Source of the DNA: Xenorhabdus lircayensis
GTDB lineage: Bacteria > Pseudomonadota > Gammaproteobacteria > Enterobacterales > Enterobacteriaceae
Direction: 5' to 3'
NCBI RefSeq assembly: GCF_016306625.1
Contig: NZ_JACOII010000060.1
Coordinates: 1 to 64,000 of the forward strand
DNA: 64,000 bases
Below are positions 47,101 to 54,643 of the stretch, in pieces. Position 1 is the first letter of the stretch; every line of letters begins with the position of its first letter. A model generated the notes under the pieces. That model ran no database searches. It was not told where the DNA came from and saw only the letters and a program-made list of their open reading frames with translations. A program made the translations under genes and the position numbers.

Positions 47101-48410
47101 TCAATTTGGGAAACGTGTTCATCAAGCCTCTCATGGAGGTGGCTCACGAGCTGGATCAGCGTTTCAGCGAAAACGCTTGCAGTCACCTCATTGGTGAAAG
47201 CAGATGGATTTAGGCAGATCTCACCATGAACCTCGGTATTGTCGCCATAAGTGTATATATGTACTGCAATAGCATCCTGATCATGCACATGTCCAACATT
47301 CCAGATAAATTCATCGTCGTCGGATTTGGATCTGTTCTGGGGATACCGCAAATACGAAATAGTTACGTCGAATAGTTGTCGGGAGGATGCCGATCGCGAG
47401 AGCGCAGATATAACCTTCCCCAAAGGTACTGCTTGGTGAGCTTTCAGGAATGCCGTTGTATCCTTGATGGCCAAGCCAATTTGCCTTGGCGTGGAATTTG
47501 ATTGAACCTCAATCTTGATCGGGAGGCAATTGGCTCTCTGCGTAATCGAGGTGATTTCATTTTCATCTCTGTTTAGAAAAGGGGTGCCAATGAAAAAATT
47601 CTCGCTTCCATATACATTCGAAAGCAGGATAGATAGCGCTGTTGAAACAGTTATAAATGGTGTAAATCCACTATCTATTCCACGTGCTACCTCAATAGCC
47701 GGAATTCGGAAAGTTTTTTTCAGGCTCTGGCGGGTAGGGCTTACATATTCGTTTTTCGGAAATAACACTGGCTCAATATCTTTAATTTGAGCGACGATCT
47801 CATGAAGTGATTTATTGAGTTCAGAGTTTCCGCTTACCGAGAGATCTGTAGCGAATTTCTTTAGAGTCAAACGCTCATTCTCAATATCTTTTACGTTGCC
47901 TTCATAGGCATCCAAAATTTTCTGGATAAAAGTATTTAACGCCCAGCCATCAGCAACAATATGGTGGGCCCGAACCATTAATGCGGCTTTCTTATCCGTT
48001 TTTCCTACCGCAATATCAATCAAAGGTGGCTTTGAGATATCCCAGGCTTTATGAGACCAATCTCTGAAAAAGGATTCCAGTTCCTGTTCATCTTCAAGCG
48101 CATAATCATTGATTTGGGGTAGCACCAACTCAGGACTCATTTTCAGGCAGGGTCGATCTCCATGCCCGTGAAAAGCTTTACGAGCAGCTGGCTCCGATAG
48201 CAGGACTTGCTCAGCAGCTTGCCTAAGGTTAGCAATATCGACAGGCATCGAAAGCAACTTGCTGAGTGCTACTGTGAATTGAGAACTGTTTGGGTAGCGC
48301 ATCGCCTTAACCCAGATATCCTTTTCATATAAGCTCAGCTCAGCTTCGTGCAAATTGTGAAATGTAAGTTCAGTAGCAATGTTCATATTCAACACACCAT
48401 ACAGATACAT
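41169..48410 (-). CDS. pxaA: Bimodular NRPS, PxaA-like (C-A-T-C-A-T-TE), pyrrolizidine biosynthesis
   Basis: A 2413-residue synthetase. C1 has HHIVADGWA (149-157), suited to an acyl starter. A1 has IYTSGSTGRPKGV; its pocket residues read D-V-W-H-F-S-L-V-D, the known serine code. T1 has LGGDSI near 1006. C2 has HHAILDGGS near 1211. A2 has LFTSGSTGVPKGV near 1680; its pocket reads approximately D-V-Q-F-A-S-Q-V-I, loosely related to proline codes. T2 has DCGATSL (near 2073) and TE has GGWSYGG near 2208. Acyl-Ser-Pro assembly followed by the overlapping monooxygenase is the pyrrolizixenamide plan. The start could be 48410 or 48386 (MNIATEL); neither has a strong ribosome-binding site. The C1 part (about 47250-48410) looks distinctly more AT-rich than the rest. 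Confidence 0.85.
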   Translation of the reverse strand: MYLYGVLNMNIATELTFHNLHEAELSLYEKDIWVKAMRYPNSSQFTVALSKLLSMPVDIANLRQAAEQVLLSEPAARKAFHGHGDRPCLKMSPELVLPQINDYALEDEQELESFFRDWSHKAWDISKPPLIDIAVGKTDKKAALMVRAHHIVADGWALNTFIQKILDAYEGNVKDIENERLTLKKFATDLSVSGNSELNKSLHEIVAQIKDIEPVLFPKNEYVSPTRQSLKKTFRIPAIEVARGIDSGFTPFITVSTALSILLSNVYGSENFFIGTPFLNRDENEITSITQRANCLPIKIEVQSNSTPRQIGLAIKDTTAFLKAHQAVPLGKVISALSRSASSRQLFDVTISYLRYPQNRSKSDDDEFIWNVGHVHDQDAIAVHIYTYGDNTEVHGEICLNPSAFTNEVTASVFAETLIQLVSHLHERLDEHVSQIDLLTPEQVDFLQKYEHGPIKPYSRTETVVSLFEAKVRQFPHNISLRDQDGRSLSYAQLSEWSSSIANALEERGVNPGDIIAVSLERSPEMIAAIFGILKAGAAYLPIDSEYPEDRVKYMLEDSCAKVVISNLPHVIAGDDPRRFDPAPVPKELGSRAAYDSKARSDAAAYVIYTSGSTGRPKGVVVEHHAVINRLEWMQEAHVLDETDVVLQKTPISFDVSVWELFWWAITGASVALLKPRAQRDPRELIRAISMHGVTVAHFVPSMFEPYVQTLAEDEGSLNAVSGLKCLFTSGEALTPVAVKRYRKLFTQGRRPPRLINLYGPTEATVDVTYYELNLGQSEDITSVPIGFPINNTAIRIVSQHGLRLPIGIPGELQIGGVQLAQGYLNRPELTSERFIFDSREGDTRWYRTGDLAAWAEDGSIIYLGRIDGQVKIHGNRIELGEVKNALLGLPEILNAEVLVEDDEVRGKHLVGIYVAKEAVSEREIRGRLAKILPIVMVPTRFERLESIPLTPNGKFDRSRAVHDLSIKKAALPSFELGESEAIVVRVWGNVLGQYNIHPDDDFYVLGGDSILMLKVRSELEAHGYKVGLTDLAQHTTVRGLGNVLDDASGTQQAAREPLPSFALVGESDRGRLADCDDAYPASQLQLGLIYHSRESEEARTYKDVFRYTIRAEWDETAFKSALQILIRRHPALRTTFNLSDFDKPLQIIKRDVPVEDVLLIATPEPDVYENTIVNHFEKWSRYNYSFGSGPLFHVGIFVRENSEVIDLLLSFHHAILDGGSVANLVCELLLSYSGRTDGVDLGYAVDALPNPSLFVQNEIEAIGAEEHRAYWQEYLRGASSTLPIGLARHSKDPFQRVFSYRFKVDPQLDTALRDLAKTAQLPVKSFYLAAHSFTMAVMSGSDELITGVVTHVRPEIRHSEHLLGLFLNTVPLRVDVKGLTWLQLADTVYQNEKRNHRHRRLPLSEIQAHTSPVTVQTAFNYIHFRVLQDVSSKTDSEILAFDPREETNFAILVNVMRDFVGGQMGVRIDLDGNLYAREQGEVFARLFRLALEKIAYQPHSAATLNQPLAALGNIIPPLLEEPFESVPILIRRAVESNPSNVAVTHGDKEWTYEELWETSASIALLLRERGVKAHDIVGVALPRSFEQIATIVAILRTGAVCLPIDVSYPASRIKLILEIAEPAVLITGPEVTELPKFERQLILKNAIAPNATEDIEADITPVDIAPADIAPVDIAYILFTSGSTGVPKGVAMPHRGLANLINWQNRISSGSQVMSTLQFAPLSFDVSFQEISSTLAAGATLHLVDESERKDPAALLRLLDRKAVGRIFLPYIALQQLAETAVTLGLFPRKLRVVASSGEQLRVTREIRSFIAELKGGMLENQYGPTETHVIAYHNMSGDSAHFAPLPPIGTPISGVGIVILDQHSNVVPEGVPGEICAYGKALASGYYRAPNQTRQKFIEHPDVPGGIFYRTGDIGIQSPNGEIISLGRNDTQIKVRGYRIEPSEVELKILRFFEEKGESVEVAVIARPRDDLDSYLVAFLVGKEDLDVQERLLQYLRSELPTYMIPSHTVWLDSLPKTPSGKRDDARLRQMEIRIGSNREYRVPKDQYERRLCELIAELLKIPQIAPEQSIFDCGATSLTAMRIVVLVEKLYGINVPLSAFVSAPTIAQLAALIRHGGGEFKFDPLVPLRETGSRRPLFLVHPMGGNILSYLRMLPHLPTDQPLYALQASGVDIGSSPIASIEEQAKFYIEAIKRVQPNGPYVIGGWSYGGFITFEIANQLIRSGDTVANILILDTMALGSNAQGKASDDALLSWFFWELLWTTRGSSLPVQIVPPEIVDLQERFDYITDHAIKIGAIPAGSTKAVMHRLFDVYRTNWQAAAEYNAGCPNLDITLIRAKEPLPTILREMHDMIRSEYQDPKNGWGDKTAGKVKVIEIDGNHLTIMEEPYVKKMTQTIVDEINTASEVLENA
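43387..43440 (-). repeat. 15-bp in-frame tandem repeat inside the NRPS A2 domain
   Basis: Three full units (43387, 43402, 43417; pattern ATGTCTACCGGAGCA) and a partial fourth. They encode a repeated (P)(V/A)DIA motif just before the AYILFTSGSTG core of A2. The length is a multiple of three, so the frame is kept. Confidence 0.85.
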
Positions 48411-49086
48411 GCAAATAAATAAGCTCTACAAACAAAGAAATGCCAAATCAAGCCGATCAGTGCCTACCTTCGGCTATTGTGCAATCCCAATCTCTCCAGA
48501 GAGGTAACAACATTGCTAAATGTTGTCACTGAGTGACATAAAATGTAAATTAACAAAAGATATTAGATGTAATTCATATATATTTCGCAAATGTCATATG
48601 TATAACAAAATTTATGATTAGCTGATGCACCTATCGGTAGTTTGTAACGAGGTAGCCAGCTCGTGGCAGGTAAGACAAAGAAGAAATTGTAAAGAAATGT
48701 GAAAGGGGTTATTACGATTTTGACGCAGCTCGACTCATGACCTTACAAAAATTGTTGATAATTCATCCGTTGGCGAGGTCTAGGCATTATCGTAGGCGTT
48801 TTAATGAATATATTCGCTTCAATACTATTGATAAGACGGATAAAACTTAACCATCTGAAAATAGTCATCATCTTAAATGATTATTTTTGTTAATGCATCA
48901 AGGAGAGAAAACCAATTTATTTTAGCGACACAACGAACGAAAATTCCAAATTATGTGACATTCCCCCTCCAAGTATAATTCGTTAATGCTTGCCTAAAAT
49001 ATCTATGCTAATCTACGCCGCTTTTTATCCCCTTCTGTTGATTTGATAGACAATGTATCTGTCAAAAATAGGAAACGAATTTTCTT
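48411..49086. other. Divergent intergenic region, NRPS / envelope gene set
   Basis: About 680 AT-rich bases with no supported gene. It should carry the promoters of the pxaAB-like pair and of the three envelope genes. Confidence 0.45.
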
Positions 49087-50082
49087 ATGAACTTAACTAA
49101 CACCAGCAAATTATTGGCTGCCACTCTGTGTCTTGCAACTTCATATAGCTATGCAGATAGTGAGCGCCCACTGTTCTCATTAACTATGTCCGAATCTGGC
49201 GTGCCGCAAACGAATAATGACGGTAGCTTATCCCGAACGACCAAATCTGAATCTCGCATTCTGCCAATTTGGGGTGATGCAGCACGAGCAAAAGGCTACG
49301 ATCTGCCTGAACCGTTTGGTGCCAGTTATAGTTATATGACTATGCGACAGGATATTGTCGTAGATAGCATTAAATTTGAATTTACAAATCCAAAATTTAA
49401 GCCTTGGGAAAGCCAGACTATTATTAATGCTGGTGATACCCGAGAAAAAAGCGAAACTCATATGCTTAAACTGGATTCTTGGATCTTACCTTTCTTGAAT
49501 ATCTACGGCGTCTATGGAAAAACCAAAGGTACTTCAAAAACTAATCTGGATAGCATTTATATACCCGGATCTTCACCTGACGAACCATCATGGGAAAACC
49601 TACCTTTTGAGCTAAATTTCAAAGGGAAAACCTTTGGTGGTGGTGCAACCCTTGCCGGTGGTTACAACCAATTTTTTGCCACATTAGATGCTAATTATAC
49701 CCGCACTAATCTAGATATTTTGGATGGGGATATCAGTGCCTTAGTTATTACTCCGCGAATTGGCTATGAGTTTATTTTTGAACCATTATTTACTGGTCAA
49801 GGAAATACAAAAGTGCAAGTCTGGGTTGGTGCTATGTATCAAGATATTACCCAGCGTTTCAAAGGTGATGTCAGCGGACTCGATTTACCTCCACAACTAG
49901 AATTATTTAAATATATTCAAAACCAAACAGACATCAAATTCGACGTCGAACAACACCTTGCCCATAAATGGAATAATACTGCGGGTGTTCGTTTCGAAGT
50001 CACCCGTAATTTCAACGTACTATCTGAAGTCGGTTTCGGCAACAGAAACAGCTTCTTTATTTCTGGTGAGTTCCGTTTTTAA
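49087..50082 (+). CDS. Exported putative outer-membrane beta-barrel protein
   Basis: A 331-residue protein with a signal peptide (MNLTNTSKLLAATLCLATSYSYA) and alternating strand-rich sequence (FGASYSYMTMRQDIVVDSI, TLDANYTRTNLDIL, VQVWVGAMYQDIT), ending in GEFRF with a terminal Phe, as outer-membrane barrels do. I do not recognise the family. Its stop overlaps the next start (TAATG). It is the first of three coupled envelope genes. Confidence 0.7.
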   Translation: MNLTNTSKLLAATLCLATSYSYADSERPLFSLTMSESGVPQTNNDGSLSRTTKSESRILPIWGDAARAKGYDLPEPFGASYSYMTMRQDIVVDSIKFEFTNPKFKPWESQTIINAGDTREKSETHMLKLDSWILPFLNIYGVYGKTKGTSKTNLDSIYIPGSSPDEPSWENLPFELNFKGKTFGGGATLAGGYNQFFATLDANYTRTNLDILDGDISALVITPRIGYEFIFEPLFTGQGNTKVQVWVGAMYQDITQRFKGDVSGLDLPPQLELFKYIQNQTDIKFDVEQHLAHKWNNTAGVRFEVTRNFNVLSEVGFGNRNSFFISGEFRF

Positions 50083-51233
50083 TGTTTGACCTCGCAATAT
50101 TCAAAAGGCTGGTGATTTCCGGCCTCCTTATTTTTACCGTTTCATCAGCACATGCTGATATCTTGCCTGATCGACAAAAAATTGATGGCTGGTTAAACGA
50201 ATTGGGCGGCAGCAATCATTTTGATGCCAGCAAGAAAATTGACTGGGGCGTATTGCCCGGCCCTTTCTACACACCTGAAATGGGTATGGGGATTGGTGTT
50301 GCCATGGTCGGCTTGTACCGTCCTGATAGCTCAGATCATGTCAGCCAGACTTCATCGCTGGGACTCAGTGGCTTTGGGTCGTCTACCGGCGCGTTTGGCC
50401 TGAATTTAACCAATTACAATTTTCTTGCCAATGATCAATGGCGGTTATTCGTTTCCGGTACGCTGAATAACACCCCAACTTACTATTGGGGCAAAGGTTA
50501 TAGCGCCGGTAAAAATAGCAGTAATAAAGAGAAATACCATTCGCAGGAATTTGATATTCGTCCTCGCCTCCTCTATCGCGTTACTGACGCTACCTATATG
50601 GGGTTGGGCTGGCATTTCTCATCCGTCAACGCCAGTAACCCAGATGTCGGTGCAAAACGGTATTTTGAACAGTCCATCGGTGGCCGTTCCGTGCTGAGTT
50701 CTGGTGTAAGTGCCTACTTCAGTTATGACACGCGGGATTTCTTGCCCAACGCACAGCATGGGCAGGCGTTTGAGATTATTTATACCTATTTTTCCCCAGA
50801 ACTGGGGGGAGATCATCGTTTTCATACCACGCAGTTTCAGTTTTCTATCTACCATCCATTATCCGAAAAAACGGTGCTGGCCTTTGATAACTATGCCCGT
50901 TTCAGTACAGGTGATATTCCGTGGAACCAATTATCGCTGCTCGGAAATGGTCAGCGGATGCGCGGATATTATGAAGGTCGTTATCGTGACAATAATATCT
51001 TCACAACACAACTGGAGCTAAGGCACAAACTTGACTGGCGCCACGGTGTGGTCGGCTGGATAGGCACCGGTACTTTGGGAGATTCTCCGTCAAAACTGGG
51101 AACAAAACATTGGCTCCCATCCGTTGGCGTTGGCTATCGTTTCGAGTTTAAGCCACGCATGAATGTCAGATTAGATTTTGGTGTTGGTAAAGACAGTACT
51201 GGGTTTTACTTTCAGGTCGGGGAAGCGTTTTGA
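50082..51233 (+). CDS. BamA/Omp85-like outer-membrane barrel without obvious POTRA domains
   Basis: A 383-residue exported protein (signal MFDLAIFKRLVISGLLIFTVSSAHA). The body resembles the surface-antigen/D15 barrel: SAYFSYDTRDFLPNAQHGQ, then LLGNGQRMRGYYEGRYRDNNI (the conserved RGY of the lid loop), and a C-terminal Phe (VGEAF). It is too short to hold several POTRA domains. Family members insert or move proteins or lipids at the outer membrane; the role here is unknown. Confidence 0.78.
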   Translation: MFDLAIFKRLVISGLLIFTVSSAHADILPDRQKIDGWLNELGGSNHFDASKKIDWGVLPGPFYTPEMGMGIGVAMVGLYRPDSSDHVSQTSSLGLSGFGSSTGAFGLNLTNYNFLANDQWRLFVSGTLNNTPTYYWGKGYSAGKNSSNKEKYHSQEFDIRPRLLYRVTDATYMGLGWHFSSVNASNPDVGAKRYFEQSIGGRSVLSSGVSAYFSYDTRDFLPNAQHGQAFEIIYTYFSPELGGDHRFHTTQFQFSIYHPLSEKTVLAFDNYARFSTGDIPWNQLSLLGNGQRMRGYYEGRYRDNNIFTTQLELRHKLDWRHGVVGWIGTGTLGDSPSKLGTKHWLPSVGVGYRFEFKPRMNVRLDFGVGKDSTGFYFQVGEAF

Positions 51234-52363
51234 GACGATTAATGACACTGTGTTTCTGCTTTCTGCTGATGGCATGCCAGAATAAACCAGAACCCGTTGA
51301 TCCCGTGGAACCTGTTCTCGTCAGTGATACCCATGAACAGTCTCAAGAAGATTGGCCAGCACTGGCTCCGATTGCGCCACCAGAAGGTTTAAGGGCCTGC
51401 TGTGCTTTCGGTTATAACCTTAAAACTGAGCTATGGAATATTCCCATTCCCTTCTACGACATCGACAATATTGTTGAGGCCGAGAAATTGGGTGAGCATC
51501 ACTACAATGACAGTGTTGTCGGTGCGAGTGCAGCGTTGTTAGGGATGAGTAATGAAAAAGTCGGCCTGCTGTATACTCATCGAGGCGGATTTATTGATAT
51601 CTCCCATGTGAGGGATACCGCAGACTATACGCTCTATCTGTTCAGCCAAATTAATGCCCATCTCGGTCAAGAGTGGGAATTAACCCTGAATAATGAACTT
51701 GCCGCGCGTAAGATTCACTTTTTTGCTTTTACACCGCCGGAAGATCCCACTGAACGTCATACGTTGAGTGCTTATTTAGCCGCCAAACTCGCTTTTCAGC
51801 TCGCAGCTTGGCATGAAATAGCGCAATGGTATGGCTATCAATCCGTTCCAGGATTTCCAGAAGGTATTTCTGCTTTTTCGCCGGAAGATCTCTATTCGAA
51901 TCTGTTGGGCGCTCGGCTGGCGCTAACGCTAATCTTGGAAGGACATGCCTCTTCTGTAACTCAGTTCTCGTCCTCAATGGCAAACATCTTGCCGATGGCC
52001 TTGGATGATCTGGGCGCTTATCCCCGATCAGGTACAAAAGAGATGTTTGATAACGTAGATGGCTTATGGTGGAACAGTTATCAACGCATTCCCCAGAAGT
52101 TTTTAGTGCTGCACCGGAATTATGATATCCAAGATAATCGCTATCCATTAACGCCTTCAGGTAAAGAAACATTTTCTTTACGTCTATCTCTGCCTGAACA
52201 TTATCAGCATTTTTCTCTGGATAAACTGGCTGAATTCCAGTTATGGCCAACCAATGAGATGAGAAACTTACCTGTGCCCAAGCAATATTGGACAGTGAAA
52301 GATTTTAAGATGCTGGCAGAAAGTGCCCGACGTGAAGATGAGCAGCAATTGTTGGTTAAATAA
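51230..52363 (+). CDS. DUF4056 lipoprotein
   Basis: A 377-residue protein with a lipobox (CFCFLLMAC). The likely start is TTG at 51230, overlapping the previous stop by 4 bases, with GGGGAAG upstream; an ATG at 51242 also keeps the signal. DUF4056 features: GLRACCAFGYNLK, YTHRGGFIDISHVRDTADY, WHEIAQWYGYQ and FSPEDLYSNLLGARLAL. The His-Glu in WHEIAQW with nearby His/Asp suggests a metal site or enzyme, which is not established. It is coupled to the Omp85-like gene, so they probably act together at the outer membrane. Confidence 0.8.
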   Translation: MRRLMTLCFCFLLMACQNKPEPVDPVEPVLVSDTHEQSQEDWPALAPIAPPEGLRACCAFGYNLKTELWNIPIPFYDIDNIVEAEKLGEHHYNDSVVGASAALLGMSNEKVGLLYTHRGGFIDISHVRDTADYTLYLFSQINAHLGQEWELTLNNELAARKIHFFAFTPPEDPTERHTLSAYLAAKLAFQLAAWHEIAQWYGYQSVPGFPEGISAFSPEDLYSNLLGARLALTLILEGHASSVTQFSSSMANILPMALDDLGAYPRSGTKEMFDNVDGLWWNSYQRIPQKFLVLHRNYDIQDNRYPLTPSGKETFSLRLSLPEHYQHFSLDKLAEFQLWPTNEMRNLPVPKQYWTVKDFKMLAESARREDEQQLLVK

Positions 52364-52525
52364 TCAACCATAAAATCTATCTATTCAGTTAGAGCGAGGA
52401 ATAAATAACTTTCCAAAATAGCGCTACACCTCATGCACTCATAATTACATGTATAACAATGAGTTGAAAGAGTCTATGTGTAGCATAATTATGAATTGTT
52501 ATTTATACCTACTTGATGGGTGTAT

Positions 52526-52595
52526 TCCTCAATCCTCAATCCTCAATCCTCAATCCTCAATCCTCAATCCTCAATCCTCAATCCTCAATCCTCAA
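52526..52595. repeat. Ten perfect tandem copies of a heptamer
   Basis: TCCTCAA repeated ten times without a change, inside the 400-base gap between the DUF4056 gene and the DJ-1/PfpI gene (about 170 bases before its ATG). The rest of the gap is AT-rich with no gene. A pure 7-bp repeat is prone to slippage and could alter promoter spacing of the downstream gene. Confidence 0.95.
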
Positions 52596-52762
52596 TGCCA
52601 TTATCAATGGGATTAATTATTGATGATGAAATTAATTTTTAATTTACTATATTCTTGGAAAATCTAATTTTAGAATATCTCTCATATCCATGAACTATTA
52701 TTAGATATTCTCTGTAAAATTCAGGAATAGGAATTAAACATCTTGCCTAAAGTGAGTGACTG

Positions 52763-53356
52763 ATGAAAAAAGCCATTTTTTTCTTGTTAAACGATTATGC
52801 GGACTGGGAAGGTGCGTATCTTGCCAGCAAGCTCAATATTCATGAAGAATGGTCAGTAGAAACCGCTTCTTTAAAACAAGGAACATGCAAATCAATCGGA
52901 GGTTTTGACACGGTGATAACCCACTCTGTAGATACACTGCCTCATGACATTGATCTGCTTGTTTTAATTGGAGGCAATTCTTGGGTTATAGAAAATAACA
53001 AACTGAAAAGTCTTATTTCTACTTATCTTAATGCGGGCGTTATCGTTGGGGCTATCTGTGGTGCTGTAGATTTTTTGGCAAAAAATAGTTTATTAAACGA
53101 TTTTAAGCATACAGGAAATTCCCAATATTTATGGAATGAATACAAGGAATACCGTAATCAAGATAACTTCATTAAACAACAAACAGTAACTGACAGAAAT
53201 CTCATTACTGCCAATGGAACAGCGCCGATTGAATTTTCTGAACATATACTAAAAGCTTTACATATTGAAAAACCGGAGAAAATAACGAAAGAACATGAGT
53301 TATTTACAATAGGTTATTACAATTACTGCAATAAATATGGTGATCCATTTGCTTAA
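52763..53356 (+). CDS. DJ-1/PfpI-family protein
   Basis: A 197-residue protein of the class I glutamine amidotransferase-like fold: MKKAIFFLLNDYADWEGAYLASKL at the start (with the conserved acidic residue near 17), DLLVLIGGNSW, and the nucleophile elbow VGAICGAVDFLA with the reactive cysteine. Members are chaperone-like, deglycase or regulatory proteins; I cannot assign one here. It lies downstream of the heptamer repeat. Confidence 0.82.
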   Translation: MKKAIFFLLNDYADWEGAYLASKLNIHEEWSVETASLKQGTCKSIGGFDTVITHSVDTLPHDIDLLVLIGGNSWVIENNKLKSLISTYLNAGVIVGAICGAVDFLAKNSLLNDFKHTGNSQYLWNEYKEYRNQDNFIKQQTVTDRNLITANGTAPIEFSEHILKALHIEKPEKITKEHELFTIGYYNYCNKYGDPFA

Positions 53357-53429
53357 ATTTAAGCTCAGATTAAATCAAAGGAGACAAAAATATCAATATG
53401 TCTCCTTCATATCCCCTTCAGAAATCAGG

Positions 53430-53981
53430 TTACTTGCTAAATTCCCCCAACGCCCTACGTATCGGCGTGTGCTGTTTAATCAGTTCTTGCAAAACCTCTT
53501 TCAACAACTGACTCTTGCCATTGCCCAATGACTCCAGCACGCTTTTTTCATGGGATTCGGCTTCGGTCAGCAATCCTTCTACCACTTGCTGCCCCGTCTC
53601 CGTCAAACGTACCAATGTAATGCGGCGATCACCTCCACCGTTGGAAAAACGAGCGACATGCCCCTGCACTTCCAGACGCTGCAAAACACGGGTAATGGTC
53701 GGTTGTTTACTGACCGTTTTCTGTGCCAGAAGGCTAATGCCGATCGGGCCACTTCCCGCCAACGTCGATAACACCCGCCACTCCAACACTGACAGCCCCT
53801 GCGCCTCAACAATGTCATGGAATTCAGAGGAAACCAGCATCCATGCCTGCCCAAGCAAGGCAGGCAAGTAATTGTCAACAAACACTTTTGAATCTGGCAT
53901 AAGTTGAACAACCTTTTTTATCTCAGGAAGTTTTTTGTCTTCCGATTCTAAAAGGTTCATCCGTGAAAGACACGTCCACAA
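53430..53981 (-). CDS. MarR-family transcriptional regulator
   Basis: A reading of up to 183 residues with a winged helix: LSVLEWRVLSTLAG, GISLLAQKTVSKQPTITRVLQRLE, and the wing NGGGDRRITLVRLTETG. The start is uncertain: 53981, 53960 or 53900 are all possible, the last giving a standard-length MarR protein. It lies just downstream of the nitrilase/racemase relic and probably once controlled it. Confidence 0.85.
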   Translation of the reverse strand: MWTCLSRMNLLESEDKKLPEIKKVVQLMPDSKVFVDNYLPALLGQAWMLVSSEFHDIVEAQGLSVLEWRVLSTLAGSGPIGISLLAQKTVSKQPTITRVLQRLEVQGHVARFSNGGGDRRITLVRLTETGQQVVEGLLTEAESHEKSVLESLGNGKSQLLKEVLQELIKQHTPIRRALGEFSK

Positions 53982-53992
53982 CAGTCATTCAG

Positions 53993-54290
53993 TCAATATT
54001 TTCCTGATAACAGTGAGCCAAATCTCGGAACGTATGTATTCAGCCCAAGCTGTTTCAATATCATGTAGGCTGTCGCCACAGATGAGGAAATAACAGGCAG
54101 GGAAATATAGCTGGCAACATGCACCAGCTCTCCCTGAGACAATAAAGAAAAACGCACCAATGTATTGGTATTCTCACCGCAGGCCAATACGCCCAATGGG
54201 CCGATGCTGGTATCATGTACCTTTAACGAAGAAGCGTCCCCATTTGCCCACGTGAGTTTTTCTGCCCATGTCAGCACCAGCTTGCAGTGT
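53993..54290 (-). pseudogene. Nitrilase fragment fused to an Asp/Glu-racemase-like tail, cut by IS1
   Basis: The sequence next to the IS carries a nitrilase core: KLVLTWAEKLTWANGDAS, then GPLGVLACGENTN with the catalytic cysteine, and QGELVHVASY. Instead of the nitrilase C-terminus it continues ISLPVISSSVATAYMILKQLGL, which resembles the C-terminal end of Asp/Glu/hydantoin racemases or arylmalonate decarboxylases. So a deletion joined two genes, and IS1 removed the nitrilase start. It is non-functional. Confidence 0.7.
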
Positions 54291-54349
54291 CGGTCACGTA
54301 TTAAATAGTTAGTTGTTATGATATAGTTCCAGCTTTTTAATGGTGAAGT

Positions 54350-54643
54350 ATGGCTAAAGTTGACGTCTATTGTCGTTATTGTCGTTATTGTCGTTATTGT
54401 CACAAATCAGAACATATTAAAGGACATGGAAAAGGAAATGGCGGACATCCTCGTTATCGCTGCTATACCTGCTGTAAGGTCTTTCAGTTGGAGTATACCT
54501 ATCAGGCCTGCAAACCCGGCGTTAAAGAACAGATTGTCGATATCGCGATGAATAACGGGGGAATTCGTGACACCGCTCGGATCCTGAAAGTCGCCACAGC
54601 CACCGTCATGAAAACATTAAAAAACTCACGCCCCGACACGTAA
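54350..54643 (+). CDS. insA: IS1 InsA with expanded CRYC motif
   Basis: A 97-residue InsA: zinc-finger and DNA-binding protein of IS1. The N-terminus reads VYCRYCRYCRYCHKSE, where the partial copy at the window start has one CRYC. The DNA is a 9-bp unit (TATTGTCGT) at 54368, 54377 and 54386, so two units were added in frame. The C-terminal HTH (GIRDTARILKVATATVMKTL) is intact. The slippery AAAAAAC for the -1 frameshift into insB is at 54620-54626. Confidence 0.85.
   Translation: MAKVDVYCRYCRYCRYCHKSEHIKGHGKGNGGHPRYRCYTCCKVFQLEYTYQACKPGVKEQIVDIAMNNGGIRDTARILKVATATVMKTLKNSRPDT

Noticed and set aside
41262-47790. Many 60-140-codon plus-strand frames opposite the NRPS
   Set aside because: They are antisense shadows of one continuous 2413-residue synthetase with all core motifs.
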